From: Ailanthus altissimus
Lineage: Eukaryota > Streptophyta > Magnoliopsida > Sapindales > Simaroubaceae
Assembly: GCA_946807835.1 (NCBI GenBank)
Contig: OX327703.1
Coordinates: 2,921,501-2,985,500 of the forward strand
Direction of reading: 5' to 3'
Length of the DNA stretch: 64,000 bases
A program made the position numbers and the translations under genes. The first letter of the stretch is position 1; each line of letters starts with the position of its first letter. Of this stretch, positions 35,458 to 46,052 are shown piece by piece. A model generated the notes under the pieces. The model saw only the letters and a list, made by a program, of their open reading frames with translations. It ran no database searches and was not told the origin of the DNA.

Positions 35458-37777
35458 TGTTGGGATTTGTGCTTACGCGCCATCCCTTTTGTGTATAAAT
35501 ATTTGCTTTATGTTTATACAATTATGATTTCAATATATCACTAATTATTTTATATACAAATATGGTAAGATGCTTGTAACGTTTTAGACATTGTATGATC
35601 TGAAAGAGTTCAGATCTGATCTAAAGGAGTTTAGATCAGAACTAAGAGTTAGTAATGCTAAAATATATAAATGCTAAAAGATAGCACTGATAAAAGTTAT
35701 CAGGTTATAAGAGTTAGCAAAATCTAAAGAGTTAGAGCCTTGTCTGAAATGGGACAAAGACCTAAGAATATATTAGTAATGACGTAGTTGCAATCAGTTG
35801 CAAATGGTGCTAAGAAATGTTGTTATGCAAATATGTTCTTAAACTTAATGTTCCTGATCTATCTTCACTAATGCGGGTCTGTTAGTGAAGACCTTAATAA
35901 ATATAGATCAGTGTATGTCTATATCTGGATAGTCCAGATGGTTAGTCTTAGCAGACTATGAGTTTAGTGGAAACTCGTATAGAGATACAAGTATTCAGTA
36001 AGGACTGAATATTGAACAGACTCACAAAGATCTCCAATAGACATCCCATAAAGCCGTCAATGGAGGATCTTTCGAGTTGAGTAGTATTCGTGGTCCTTAG
36101 ACCTGAGTGCCACGGTGGACTTGTAAGTGATCCATCATACTTTGGTTCCACACATGTCAGATACCTTTCATGGTCTGACCGCTGGGTATGGTCCGATGCT
36201 CATGAAGTCCGGTGTGTACAGATATGGAAAATCCATCAACTCAATTGGGTGAGTAAAATATCCTGAAACTCCAAGGTTGTATTTCAGAAAGTCTTATGGC
36301 CATAAGTAGACATATCCAAGAATTAATTTTATTCTCGAAAAAATAATATCGTAAAAGTGTTTATGGATATTATTTATTGAAATACAAATCTAGAGATAAG
36401 TTTATGGTTGAGCACATGGAGACTTGACGGTGTTGATCTATATCTCCGCTCTTCTAGGATATTTATGATGGAAGGATTATACGAATATGTTATAACCTCA
36501 ACTTGTATGGTCTAATGCGTCGTTTTGTAATATCTGTAACATGTGTGTGGGACATTGTTCACAGACGTGTGAAATAGTTTCATATGACAAATCGGGTATG
36601 GACCTAGAGAGTCTCACAATATGAAGTGTACTCGTTGTGCACTAGGGCGACGAATTGGATTGAACAATTAATCCAACAATTTCCAGCAAAATGAAAAATG
36701 TTTCAAAGTTCCTTTTATTATTCACTTGTCAATAATTGAAGGTAAAACACATTATTGGTTTACAAGAGTTGTTAACCAATAAGAAATTGACAAGTGACAT
36801 AATCTTACTCCATAAATAATTTACCATGTATTTACCTATTTACCTTACTTGGTAAATACATATATGGTAAATGTAAATATTCAAAATAGTTTTGAATTAT
36901 TAATATTTTATATATTAATCAAATTATTATTATTAATTGGAATAAGAAGGCAAACACCATTTATTAATGGAGAATGCACTTGTTATTAATAATAAGGAAA
37001 GTTTACCACTTAGTAATTCTTAAATGATGCACTAAGGAAGTGGTAAAACCACTTAACATTGATTAAATGCCATTTACTCTCTAGAAATTGATTCAATTGG
37101 TTGAATCAAATTGGTGAGTGAAAAATATGATAGATTAATGTTTGTAATGGCAAACATGGTTAACTGGTGGTGGAGCACTAAGAGAAATCATTCTTTGCAC
37201 TTAAGAAAGAATTGAAAGAGTTCAATTTGTGCAAGAAAGAGGGAAATTCGTTCAAGGTGAAAGAAGAGAGAATTGAGAGCTTTTCCTAAGTGTTTTTCTC
37301 AAAGTGTTGAGAGAAAATACAAAGGCTTACTAAGGTTCAACATAAAGAGTTGAAAAGAACAAAAGAAATCTCTTAATTCTTCTTATCTCTTGGTAGTAAT
37401 CATTCATATACACAAATTGTTTTAAGTGTTAAAACAATCATTTGCCGGAAATTCAAGGCTGCCATTCTAGCTTCACAATCCCACCGGATTTAGTTGTGAA
37501 CTAGAATTGTGCAAGGGAACACTTCAAGGTGAGCTCAACAAATTGAAGCTTGGAGTTCTTGAAGAATTGTAAAGCTACCTTCATATCCGGGTAGGTTATT
37601 TATTTGTTATTCATTTTATATCATGCATGAAATATATATATGAGATATATATGTACTTGAATGATTATACATGCTTGAATATGTTACATATTGTTTAATA
37701 TGTATGAATACTTCCGTTGCGTATTTAATTATTTAAAATTATATACATCTATACACATCACACACCATATCACAACA
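35458..37777 (+). repeat. 5' LTR of copia F (2,320 bp)
   Basis: Starts TGTTGGG and ends CACAACA, two bases before the PBS. The same family as the solo LTRs at 10234 and 24270. No gene lies in it. Confidence 0.9.
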
Positions 37778-37779
37778 AG

Positions 37780-37791
37780 TGGTATCAGAGC
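37780..37791 (+). other. Primer-binding site, initiator tRNA-Met type, of copia F
   Basis: TGGTATCAGAGC, perfect, two bases after the LTR end. A second copy with one change lies at 43389-43400 inside the rearranged 3' LTR. Confidence 0.95.
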
Positions 37792-37831
37792 ATGCTGATG
37801 TGGTGTTTGCTGTTTGATGTTGTTGTAGTTA

Positions 37832-37945
37832 ACATGTTGATGTTATATTGATGAACAACATGATGATGTTTGATTTCAAGCATGTTGATGTTTAAGATTG
37901 AACATGTTGATATGAATTCTTGAACATGTTAATGTTTATTATTGT
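37832..37945 (+). repeat. 22-bp tandem repeat in the leader of copia F
   Basis: Copies near 'catgttgatgtttaagattg' start at 37832, 37858, 37880, 37902 and 37924, giving distances of 26, 22, 22 and 22. Confidence 0.7.
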
Positions 37946-38040
37946 TTATATGATATTTGATCATGTTTTAAATTGGATGATTTGAGTGCCGGAAAGGAAG
38001 AAAATTTATTTTCGTGCACCGGGCACAGTAATAGTGTCCA

Positions 38041-38384
38041 GCGCTGAGGCGCTATCTAATTATCGCTGTGGCGCCAGCCTAATTTTGGCTAGTGCCGCGG
38101 CGACAGACTGGGAGCGCTACGGCGCCTAAATACTAGAAACCAGCACTGAGGCGCTGGTATATGGGCGCTGCAGCGCTTGATATTTTTGGGCCAGGGCCGC
38201 AGCGACAAGTTGTAAGCGCTGCAGCGCTCACATACTGGAAATCAGCGCCGAGGCGCTGTATTGTAGTCGCTGTGGCGCCAGCCTGCCTTTTTGTCCAGCG
38301 CTGCGGCGCTAGCTTCTGGGCGCCGCGGCGCCGAGACTGTTGTTCATGAACGCTGCAGTGCCCATTTTACAGCGTCGCAGCGTT
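38041..38384 (+). repeat. Array of 14 phased GC-rich palindromic boxes in the leader of copia F
   Basis: Thirteen-base boxes near GCGCYGCRGCGCY start at 38041, 38063, 38092, 38114, 38143, 38165, 38194, 38216, 38245, 38267, 38298, 38320, 38350 and 38372. Distances are 22, 29, 22, 29, 22, 29, 22, 29, 22, 31, 22, 30 and 22. Boxes 2 and 10 are identical. The sequence between boxes is not conserved except at a few places, so the array is a series of roughly 51-bp units each with two boxes. It sits between PBS and gag. Confidence 0.9.
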
Positions 38385-38485
38385 CATCACTGTTTCTGGA
38401 AATTTTTTTATTTATTTATCATGTTTTGACTTATTTTATTGCTGTAATGTACTTCAATAGTTCTCATAACATGATGTGATCATTA

Positions 38486-38546
38486 AAATACGCTGATAAT
38501 CACAATGGGAGCCCTATTGGTGAGGGTTAGTTGTGATTGCGTATTT
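38486..38546 (+). other. Stem-loop in the leader of copia F
   Basis: Arms AAATACGC + AATCACAA (38486-38493, 38498-38505) pair with TTGTGATT + GCGTATTT (38531-38546), with a 4-base bulge and a 25-base loop. All sixteen pairs are Watson-Crick. Confidence 0.75.
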
Positions 38547-38689
38547 CTTTTTGTATAAATTATCTATATTATTCATTTGGATGAAATGAATATGTAATAA
38601 AATCTCTCTTAATCAGATTGCAATATTTTTTATTATGAGATAATGTTAAATATGATCCGTCTTATCAATACGGTATTAGACAAGTTACT

Positions 38690-39014
38690 TCGATTCTTTT
38701 CCAAGATCGCTAAAGTGTGAGGGATTGATCGGTGTGACATAGGCTATGCCGTTTAAACATTAGATGTGATAAATATATGTTAAAGTATTACCCTAGATCG
38801 CTAAAGTGTGCGGTTAATAACAATAACATATATTTAATGATTGATAAGTAAATCTGGAATACACTTATCCTAGATCGCTAAAGTGTGCGGATAAGATGTA
38901 TTTAGGATCAAGTGTTAAGAGTTGCATGAGATGCAATTGATAAGAGTTGTCTACCTTTTGGGTTTACTAAGGCCTAGATCGCTATAGTGTGCGGCTGAAG
39001 TAAATGCCAAAGGG
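38690..39014 (+). other. Four stem-loops with one conserved 18-nt loop in the leader of copia F
   Basis: The 18-base segment TAGATCGCTAAAGTGTGC lies at 38794-38811 and 38871-38888. Near-identical copies lie at 38703-38720 (two end changes) and 38975-38992 (one change). Each is flanked by arms that pair with each other but differ between copies: CTTATCC with GGATAAG plus ATACA with TGTAT at copy 3; ATAAATATATGTT with AACATATATTTA at copy 2; GGTTTACTAAGGCC with GGCTGAAGTAAA and further CCTTTTGG with CCAAAGG at copy 4; a weaker stem TTCC/GGGA and CGAT/ATCG at copy 1. Different stems around one loop is the pattern expected of selected RNA structure. Confidence 0.8.
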
Positions 39015-39035
39015 ATCCACTTCTCACTATATAGT

Positions 39036-39062
39036 TTAAAGAATTCTTAAACTATCGTTTTC
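39036..39062 (+). other. Near-palindrome in the leader of copia F
   Basis: ATAGTTTAAAGAATTC and its mirrored complement TTAAACTAT form a stem of about eight pairs plus an inner GAATTC. Together with 38486-38546 and the four stem-loops it makes the last 700 bases before gag a chain of hairpins. Confidence 0.6.
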
Positions 39063-39214
39063 CCGTTTGAGAGATTAAAGGGATTACGTAAAATAGTGGG
39101 AGGGCATTTTTAGATTAAAAATTGTATAACTGTTATACCCATGATCTAAAACGTTATTTATTAGTGATTGAAATCTTCCGCTAACATCTTTTTCTTTTGT
39201 CTTGTGAAGATCAA

Positions 39215-42200
39215 ATGGCTTCAAACAACACTTTAGCTCGCATCCTTGATGCGCACCAACTAAAAGGTGCAGAAAATTATGCTGATTGGCTTATGAATCT
39301 CAGAATAGTTCTAGATTCTGAAAAGCTTGGATATGTTATTGATCAGCGCATGCCACAAGCTATTTCTGATAATGCTTCCCCAGAAGAAAAGGAGACATAT
39401 CGAAAATGGTTGGATGACGGTTTGAAAGTCAAATTGTACATTCTCGAGTCTATGTCTACGGAGCTCCAAAGGGAGCATGTCCACATGGACAGTGCTGGGA
39501 GTATCATGCTCCACCTAAAAGAGTTATTTGGTGACCGACCTCATTTTGAAATGTATAGGGTTGCCAAATCGCTTTTTCAAGCTAGACTACCCGAGGGCAG
39601 CCCAGTAAGTCCTCATGTCCTCAAAATGATTTCATACATTGAGAGGCTGGAGACCATGGATCTCATACTGAGCAATGGATTGGGGAATAGATTGATTCTC
39701 CAATCACTTCCAGGGTCATTTGCACCGTTCATAATAAATTACAATATGCAAGGATTGACTCCTACTTATGCTGAACTGCATAACATGCTAATAACTGCTC
39801 AGGAGGACATGAACAAAGGAGGCACGGTCCTCTATGTTCAGGGTGCTTCATCATCTACCCGAAGGACTTCTAAGAAGTCCAAAGGAAAGAATAAACGGAA
39901 AGTAATGCATGCACCTAGAATGGGTCCTCGAAAGCAATACATATCCAAGCACCCACGAAAGAGCAAAGCAAGTGGAAAATGTTTCCATTGCAGTGAGGAT
40001 GGGCATTGGAAGCAAAACTGCCCAAAGTACCTTGCCATGATTAAGAAGACACCATCAGGTATACACTTGCCTTTTATTGATATTTCCTTAGCATTTGATG
40101 CTAGCTTTGATTGGGTATTAGATACCGCTTGTCCTTTTCACATCTGCAATGTGTTACAGGGTCTGAAGGAAGTTAGAAAGTTACAACCAGGAGAAGTACA
40201 GCTTCGTGTTGGAAATGGAGATTTCCTACAGGTCGAGGCTATTGGATGTTTCAATTTGATGCTTCCATGTAATAAAACTGTTGTATTGAATAATTGTTAT
40301 TATGTGCCAAACATTATCCGGCAAATTATTTCAATTCCTGTATTGGACAATGAAGGATATCATATGCGTGTTAGGAATCATTCCTTATGCTTGTATGATT
40401 TGGATAATGTTTTGTTAGCTGAATGTCAGTTGATAAATGGGCATTACATATTAGATACAACAGGAAATGTCATGAATGTACAAGTGAATGCTAAAAATAG
40501 TACGGGAACTTTAAATGATACAGAATTGTGGCATATGAGATTAGGTCATATAGGGGTAAGACGCCTATCCTGTCTGGTTAAGGATGGTCGGATACCTAAT
40601 CTGACCATAGAATCATATCCAGTTTGTGAATCTTGTATTCAAGGGAAAATGACCAAGGCTCCATTTATTGGTGTTGGACACCGTGCCACTGATTTATTGG
40701 AACTAATACATAGTGATGTATGTGGTCCAATGAATCACACTGCGATGGGTGGTTTTCGATACTTTGTTATCTTTATCGATGATCTGTCACGATATGGATA
40801 TGTGTTTCTTATCAAACACAAGTCAGAAACTTTTGAAAAGTTCAAAGAGTTTCGAAATGAAGTAGAGAAACAAACCGGAATGTATATCAAATGCCTTAGA
40901 TCAGATCGAGGGGGTGAATACATGAGCAGTGAATTTTCAGATTATTTAAAGGAGAATGGGATTCTCGCTCAGTATAGTCCTCCAGGTACTCCACAACACA
41001 ATGGTGTTTCGGAGAGGAGGAATCGGACTTTATTACATATGGTTCGATTGATGATGAGCTTCACTGATCTTCCTGAATATCTATGGGGGTATGCACTAGA
41101 AACTGCTGCTCATATATTGAATAGAGTTCCATCAAAAGCCATTCCATCCACTCCACATGAGATATGGACTGGAAGGAAACCAAGTCTTAAATATGTTAAG
41201 ATTTGGGGTTGTCCTGCTTACGTAAAAGTTACGCAACAGGATAAACTTGCACCTAAAGGTTACAAGTATAGGTTCATTGGATATCCCAAGAATTCAATGG
41301 GATACCAATTCTATGATCCAGAAGAACGAAACGTGTTTGTATCTCGTTATGCCACTTTTCTAGAGAAAGAGTTTCTCCTGAATCGTGGAGATTGTAGAAA
41401 GATTGAGTTAGATGAACTCAATCAGAATGAAAATGAACCAACAATGGAACTTCAGGCTCAATCAAGCAGAATACCTTTGACACACCCTCCACGTAAGTCA
41501 GAAAGGATATCAAGGCCACCTGAAAGGTATGGTTCCATATCTAAAGGTGTTCTTGATATTTTCTTGATTGAAGAAAAGGATCCTTTAACTTACAAAGAGG
41601 CGATGTTGGACATCGATTCAGAAAAATGGCAAGAGGCCATGAAATCTGAAATTGACTCTATGCATCACAATCAAGTCTGGGACTTGGTTGAGCTTCCTGA
41701 AGGAATTGTTCCTATCGGTTGTAAATAGATCTACAAGCGGAAGCGTGGGCTCGATGGGAAAGTGGAGACTTTCAAAGCCCGATTGGTGGCGAAAGGTTAT
41801 ACTCAACGATCTGGGATCGACTATGAGGAAACCTTCTCACCAGTAGCGATGCTTAAGTCGATTCGGATTTTACTAGCAATTACTGCATATTATGACTATA
41901 AAATTTGGCAAATGGATGTGAAAACAGCATTCTTAAATGGATATCTTGAGGAAGAAATCTATATGGAATAACCCGAAGGTTTTACATCCAGCCAAACTTC
42001 TGGTCTAGTATGTAAACTAAAGAAGTCTATCTATAGACTTAAGCAAGCTTCCTGAAGCTAGAATCTTCGTTTTGATGAGGTAATCAGAGGGTCTGGTTTC
42101 ATCAAGAACGAAGAAGAATCATGTGTGTATAAAAAGAGCAGTGGGAGTATGGTAATCTTCTTGGTTCTATATGTGGATGACATACTCATTATCGGAAATG

Positions 42201-43156
42201 ATATTGGTATGTTGCAATCAGTCAAAAGTTACCTAAGTAAGAATTTCTCCATGAAGGATTTGGGAGAGGCTTCCTATATACTAGGTATAAAGCTTTATAG
42301 AGATAGAGCTATGAGGCTTATAGGACTCTCCCAATCATCGTACATTGATAATGTCTTGGAAAGGTATAGTTTCAGTAACTGTAAGACAGTTAACATACCT
42401 TTTAGACATGGTATTCATCTTTCGAGGAAAATATGTCCTCAGAGTGAATATAAAAAGGTTAAAATATCTAGTATACCTTATGCATCAGCTGTGGGAAGTC
42501 TGATATATGCCATGATGTGTACGAGACCTGATATCAGTGTGGCTGTAAATGTTACAAGCCGCTATCAGTCTGATCCAGGCGAAGGCCATTGGATGGCAGT
42601 GAAACATGTCCTAAAATATCTTAAGGGTACTAAGGACAAGTTTTTGATTTATGGAGAAAATGACCTAGTGTTGAGAGGATACACAGATTCAGATTTCCAA
42701 TTTGATCTAGATGATAGAAAGTCTACATCTGGATATGTATTCATTCTCAATGGTGCTGCAGTCAGTTGGAAGAGTAATAAACAGTCATCAACCGCTGATT
42801 CCACAACAGAGGCAGAATATATTGCAGCATCAGAAGCAGCAAAAGAAGCGGTTTAGATGCGCAAGTTTATCGCTGAACTTGGAATAGTTCCGAGTTTAAT
42901 GGATCCTATACCATTGTTCTGCGATAACAATGGAGCCATTGCACAATCAAAAGAGCCAAGAGCACACCAAAAGTCTAAGCATGTGGAAAGAAAATACCAT
43001 ATCATAAGAGAAATCTTGGCTAGAGGAGATGTAATAGTTCGTAGAGTAGACTCTATGAATAATATAGCGGACCCACTTACTAAGGCCTTAACTCCAAAAA
43101 TATTTGAAAGACATGTGGAGTCAATGGGTATAAGATACCATCGTGAATGGCACTAA
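39215..43156 (+). pseudogene. Copia F gag-pol polyprotein, full length with five in-frame stops
   Basis: One reading frame runs from MASNNTLARILD (an upstream in-frame ATG at 39197 is less likely) to the TAA at 43154-43156, about 1,313 codons without a frameshift. Gag is 39215-40040, with zinc knuckle CFHCSEDGHWKQNC at 39979-40020. The protease site is VLDTACPFHIC near 40115-40145, where DTA replaces the usual DTG/DSG. The pre-integrase H-H-C-C is near 40530-40640. The integrase core has HSDVCGP, RSDRGGEY and HNGVSERRNRT. RT spans 41730-42270 with MDVKTAFLNGYLEEEIYM and LYVDDILI; RNase H runs to the end with TDSDFQFD and TEAEYIAASEA. Stops lie at 41726, 41969, two near 42052-42060, and 42854. 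At four of them the usual residue is W, Q or R, so each fits one C-to-T or G-to-A change. Confidence 0.9.
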
Positions 43157-43169
43157 TGCAAGTGGGAGT

Positions 43170-44132
43170 TGTTGGGATTTGTAAAGCTACCTTCATATCC
43201 GGGTAGGTTATTTATTTGTTATTCATTTTATATCATGCATGAAATATATATATGAGATATATATGTACTTGAATGATCATACATGCTTAAATATGTTACA
43301 TATTGTTTAATATGTATGAATACTTCCGTTGCTTTAATTATTTGAAATTATATACATCTATACACATCACACACCATATCACAACAAGTGATATCAGAGC
43401 ATGCTGATGTGGTGTTTGCTGTTTGATGTTGTTGTAGTTAACATGTTGATGTTATATTGATGAACAACTTGAAGTGTTCCCTTGCACAATTCTAGTTCAC
43501 AACTAAATCCGGTGGGATTGTGAAGCTAGAATGTCAGTCTTGAATTTTCAGCAAATGATTGTTTTAACACTTAAAACAATTTGTGTGTATGAATGATTAC
43601 TACCAAGAGATAATAAGAATTAAGAGATTTCTTTTGTTCTTTACAACTCTTTATGTTGAACCTTGGTAAGCCTTTGTATTTTCTCTCAACACTTTGAGAA
43701 AAACACTTAGGAAAAGCTCTCAATTCTCTCTTCTTTCACCTTGAACGAATTTCCTTCTTTCTTGCACAAATTGAAGCTTGGAGTTCTTGAAGAATTGTAA
43801 AGCTACCTTTATATCCGGGTAGGTTATTTATTTGTTATTCATTTTATATCATGCATGAAATATATATATATGAGATATATATGTACTTGAATGATCATAC
43901 AAGCTTGGAGTTCTTGAAGAATTGTAAAGCTACCTTTATATCCGGGTAGGTTATTTATTTGTTATTCATTTTATATCATGCATGAAATATATATATGAGA
44001 TATATATGTACTTGAATGATCATACATGCTTGAATATGTTATATATTGTTTAATATGTATGAATACTTCCGTTGCGTATTTAATTATTTGAAATTATATA
44101 CATCTATACACATCACACACCATATCACAACA
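43170..44132 (+). repeat. Rearranged 3' LTR of copia F (963 bp mosaic)
   Basis: After the polypurine tract comes the LTR start (about 11 bases), then a jump of 2.1 kb to the LTR end (43181-43386), then a copy of PBS plus leader (43387-43468, matching 37778-37860). Next is an inverted copy of LTR bases 37225-37530 (43469-43774), then a direct LTR piece (43772-43899), then a second direct piece running to the true LTR end (43900-44132). Outside is the intact ATTTT duplication. See findings. Confidence 0.9.
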
Positions 44133-44643
44133 ATTTTTGTGCTAACTCATCCCACGTTGTTATAGACCCCGGTGGTCGTGACCTCAACCAATTCTTTGCT
44201 TTATCTCCGAGTGAAAATGTGAATAGGCGAAGCCGAATTGCATCATCCGAGACTCCATTGTATTTACAAAGGTCACATATTTCTAAAAAATTTCCAATAT
44301 GCTCATTAGGATCATCATTTGGCAACCCACTAAACTGTACTGAAGCTCTCAATAACTGAATCATCTCTAGTTGAATTTCAAAGTAATCGACATCAATTAT
44401 AGGTATTCGAATGCTTGACTGGATGTCACTTATTCTTGGCACTGCAAAATCTCTCAACAAACTTGATGTTCTAGCCATTATAAACAATCCACAAATACTG
44501 AAAAACAGAAAAATGAAACAAATGATAGCAAAATGTACAAATGACAGTAAAATGTACAATCATAGCGAAATATACAGTGACAAAATGTTTGAACTAAGAA
44601 TAAGATGAATTGGTATTAGTATCAACAAGAATAATAAATTAAT

Positions 44644-44661
44644 TCCCCGGCAACGGCACCA
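44644..44661 (-). other. Primer-binding site, tRNA-Asp type, of element E
   Basis: Minus strand TGGTGCCGTTGCCGGGGA, one change from the tRNA-Asp complement, six bases inside the LTR end at 44668. Confidence 0.9.
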
Positions 44662-44667
44662 AAAACT

Positions 44668-46052
44668 TGTTATGTGATTTCTATAACATAAACTAACGCA
44701 AGTGCACGTTATCGCAAAAAGTAATATATAATAAGTAAAGTGTCGAGCTCACGAAAAATTGTTATTACTACTTGCTAAGTACTAAAATTATGTTCTCCTA
44801 TTCTTATTCAAGCTATTAGCAATTCAAAGATTGTTATATTTAAACTAACTAAATAAAAAGAATAATTACAAAAATTGAGCAAAGAGAACAAACGTGATAG
44901 CATAAATACTCAAATGCCTAGGATTACAACAATCCTTCAATACCTCACTTGAATTCAATTACTCCCCTTAGAACTATTAATATGAATGTTAACCAAGAAC
45001 TCTAATATCCTCACAAACCTCTTTCGATGGTCAAGTGAGTATATCTCATTCAATCAATTATCTATATGTCTATGATAATCAAATTGAAATAAGATTCATT
45101 AAGTTCAAATTCTCTAAATGGTCATATATGTCATATGAGTATATTTCTATCTCACATAGAACTCATGCTTTTACATAATGATCATACATTAATTTATCCA
45201 TGGCCAACACAAAATTCCCCTTTTCAAGTTCATTAAGGTTTCCAAATCAATTTAATACATTGTGATGTAATTAGAAGCATTAAGCATAGAAGAAATTGAA
45301 CAATTCAATACCAATATGACAAATAAGGAAAAATAATCAATCCAAACTATATATGAGTTCATATTATAATCCTAGCAATAAAACTTAATTCGTAATTGAA
45401 AACATAAGTTTAGAATAACTAACAACATCATTATACATGTTGGAATCAACAACTACGAATTTGAAGAGAAGAAGAAAATTTCCATGATGCAATGGTGATG
45501 TTCTTCCTCCAAAATGCAGAAATTCTTCTTCTTCCTCTTAAGTTTTGCCTCTTGTTGTTGATTCTTGCTTCCAAAACCAAAATGAAGTGTTTATTTTCGT
45601 GCTCTCTATTGCCTAACTCTTCTTGGCTTAACAATGGGCGTTTATATAAGTTTAGGGTTTTAAAAAGAAGATAAAAATGCCCTTAAAGAGTGTCTAAAAT
45701 TTAGTGCCGCGACATTCGGGTTCAATGCCGTGGATTTAGGATTCAATGCCGCGGCGCTCACTCTCTGAAATTAGCGCCCCGGCGCTGAAATCGAATACCC
45801 CGACATTACACTATTCATGCACTATAGAAATTGCACTGTTCACTCGTACTGTTCACATTTTGAGCATTTTAGTCCTTTTCGGATTCTCATCTCAAATAGC
45901 TTCATTTGCATCCGGTTTCTGATATTTTTGCTCCGATAGTGTTTAAACCTATAAAACAACATTAATATACATAAATAGCCAAATTATTAGGATAAATTAA
46001 ACAAACATCATATTTAGGAGGATAAAATACTTTATATAATTACGCCCTATTA
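44668..46052 (-). repeat. 5' LTR of element E (right copy, 1,385 bp)
   Basis: Aligns throughout with 30474-31860, with scattered, mostly transition-type differences. It carries boxes anchored at 45706, 45727, 45748, 45776 and 45797 with the same 21, 21, 28, 21 spacing as the left copy. Confidence 0.9.

Larger units (their letters stand above)
35458..44132 (+). mobile_element. Copia element F, nearly complete, nested in element E
   Basis: 5' LTR 35458-37777, PBS 37780-37791, a 1.4-kb leader, one polyprotein frame 39215-43156, polypurine tract 43160-43169 and a shortened, rearranged 3' LTR 43170-44132. The 5-bp duplication ATTTT is at 35453-35457 and 44133-44137, and joining the flanks restores the gag reading frame of element E. 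Its last LTR segment differs from the 5' LTR at only about four of 214 positions, all transitions, so it is the youngest insertion of this nest. Confidence 0.95.
34700..44559 (-). pseudogene. gag: Athila-lineage gag of element E, split by copia F
   Basis: Part one is 44559-44138, with LLRDFAVPRISDIQSSIRIP near the start (about residue 35) and NGVSDDAIRLRLFTFSLGDK. Part two is 35457-34700. With copia F and one ATTTT copy removed the frame continues through WDELAQKFLTKFFPPAK, SLHEA.ERFKEMQ and MIDAATESAFMN. A zinc-binding motif CDFCGGNHPNGQC follows at about 35030-35105 and a C-terminal coiled segment at 34704-34886. These match Athila gag (SDDAIRLRLFPFSL, ITTWDEL). Stops include one in EA.ERF (TGG to TGA type) and one after the zinc motif. 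The first 35 residues are hydrophobic and may not be translated, since the MARTSS methionine at about 44478 is the likelier start. Confidence 0.8.
30474..46052 (-). mobile_element. Athila-lineage gag-only element E, nested in copia D and containing copia F
   Basis: The LTRs are 30474-31860 (1,387 bp) and 44668-46052 (1,385 bp), with a PBS of tRNA-Asp type at 44644-44661 and a polypurine tract at 31865-31876. The flanking duplication is CTCAA at 30469-30473 and 46053-46057. Without copia F and its ATTTT duplication the internal part is about 4.1 kb. It holds gag and then the tail of integrase, but no protease, reverse transcriptase, RNase H or integrase core. It would depend on a complete relative for movement. 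Confidence 0.9.

Noticed and set aside
38041..38384. CRISPR-like array (short palindromic repeats at regular spacing)
   Set aside because: The genome is a plant nuclear one, boxes are diverged, spacers are 9-18 bases and no cas genes exist; it sits inside a retrotransposon leader.
38161..38479. Two open frames over the box array of copia F
   Set aside because: They are produced by the GC-rich repeats and do not continue into gag; no domain.
42125..43156. Separate genes for the last parts of copia F
   Set aside because: They share one frame with the upstream gag-pol and are separated only by single stop codons.
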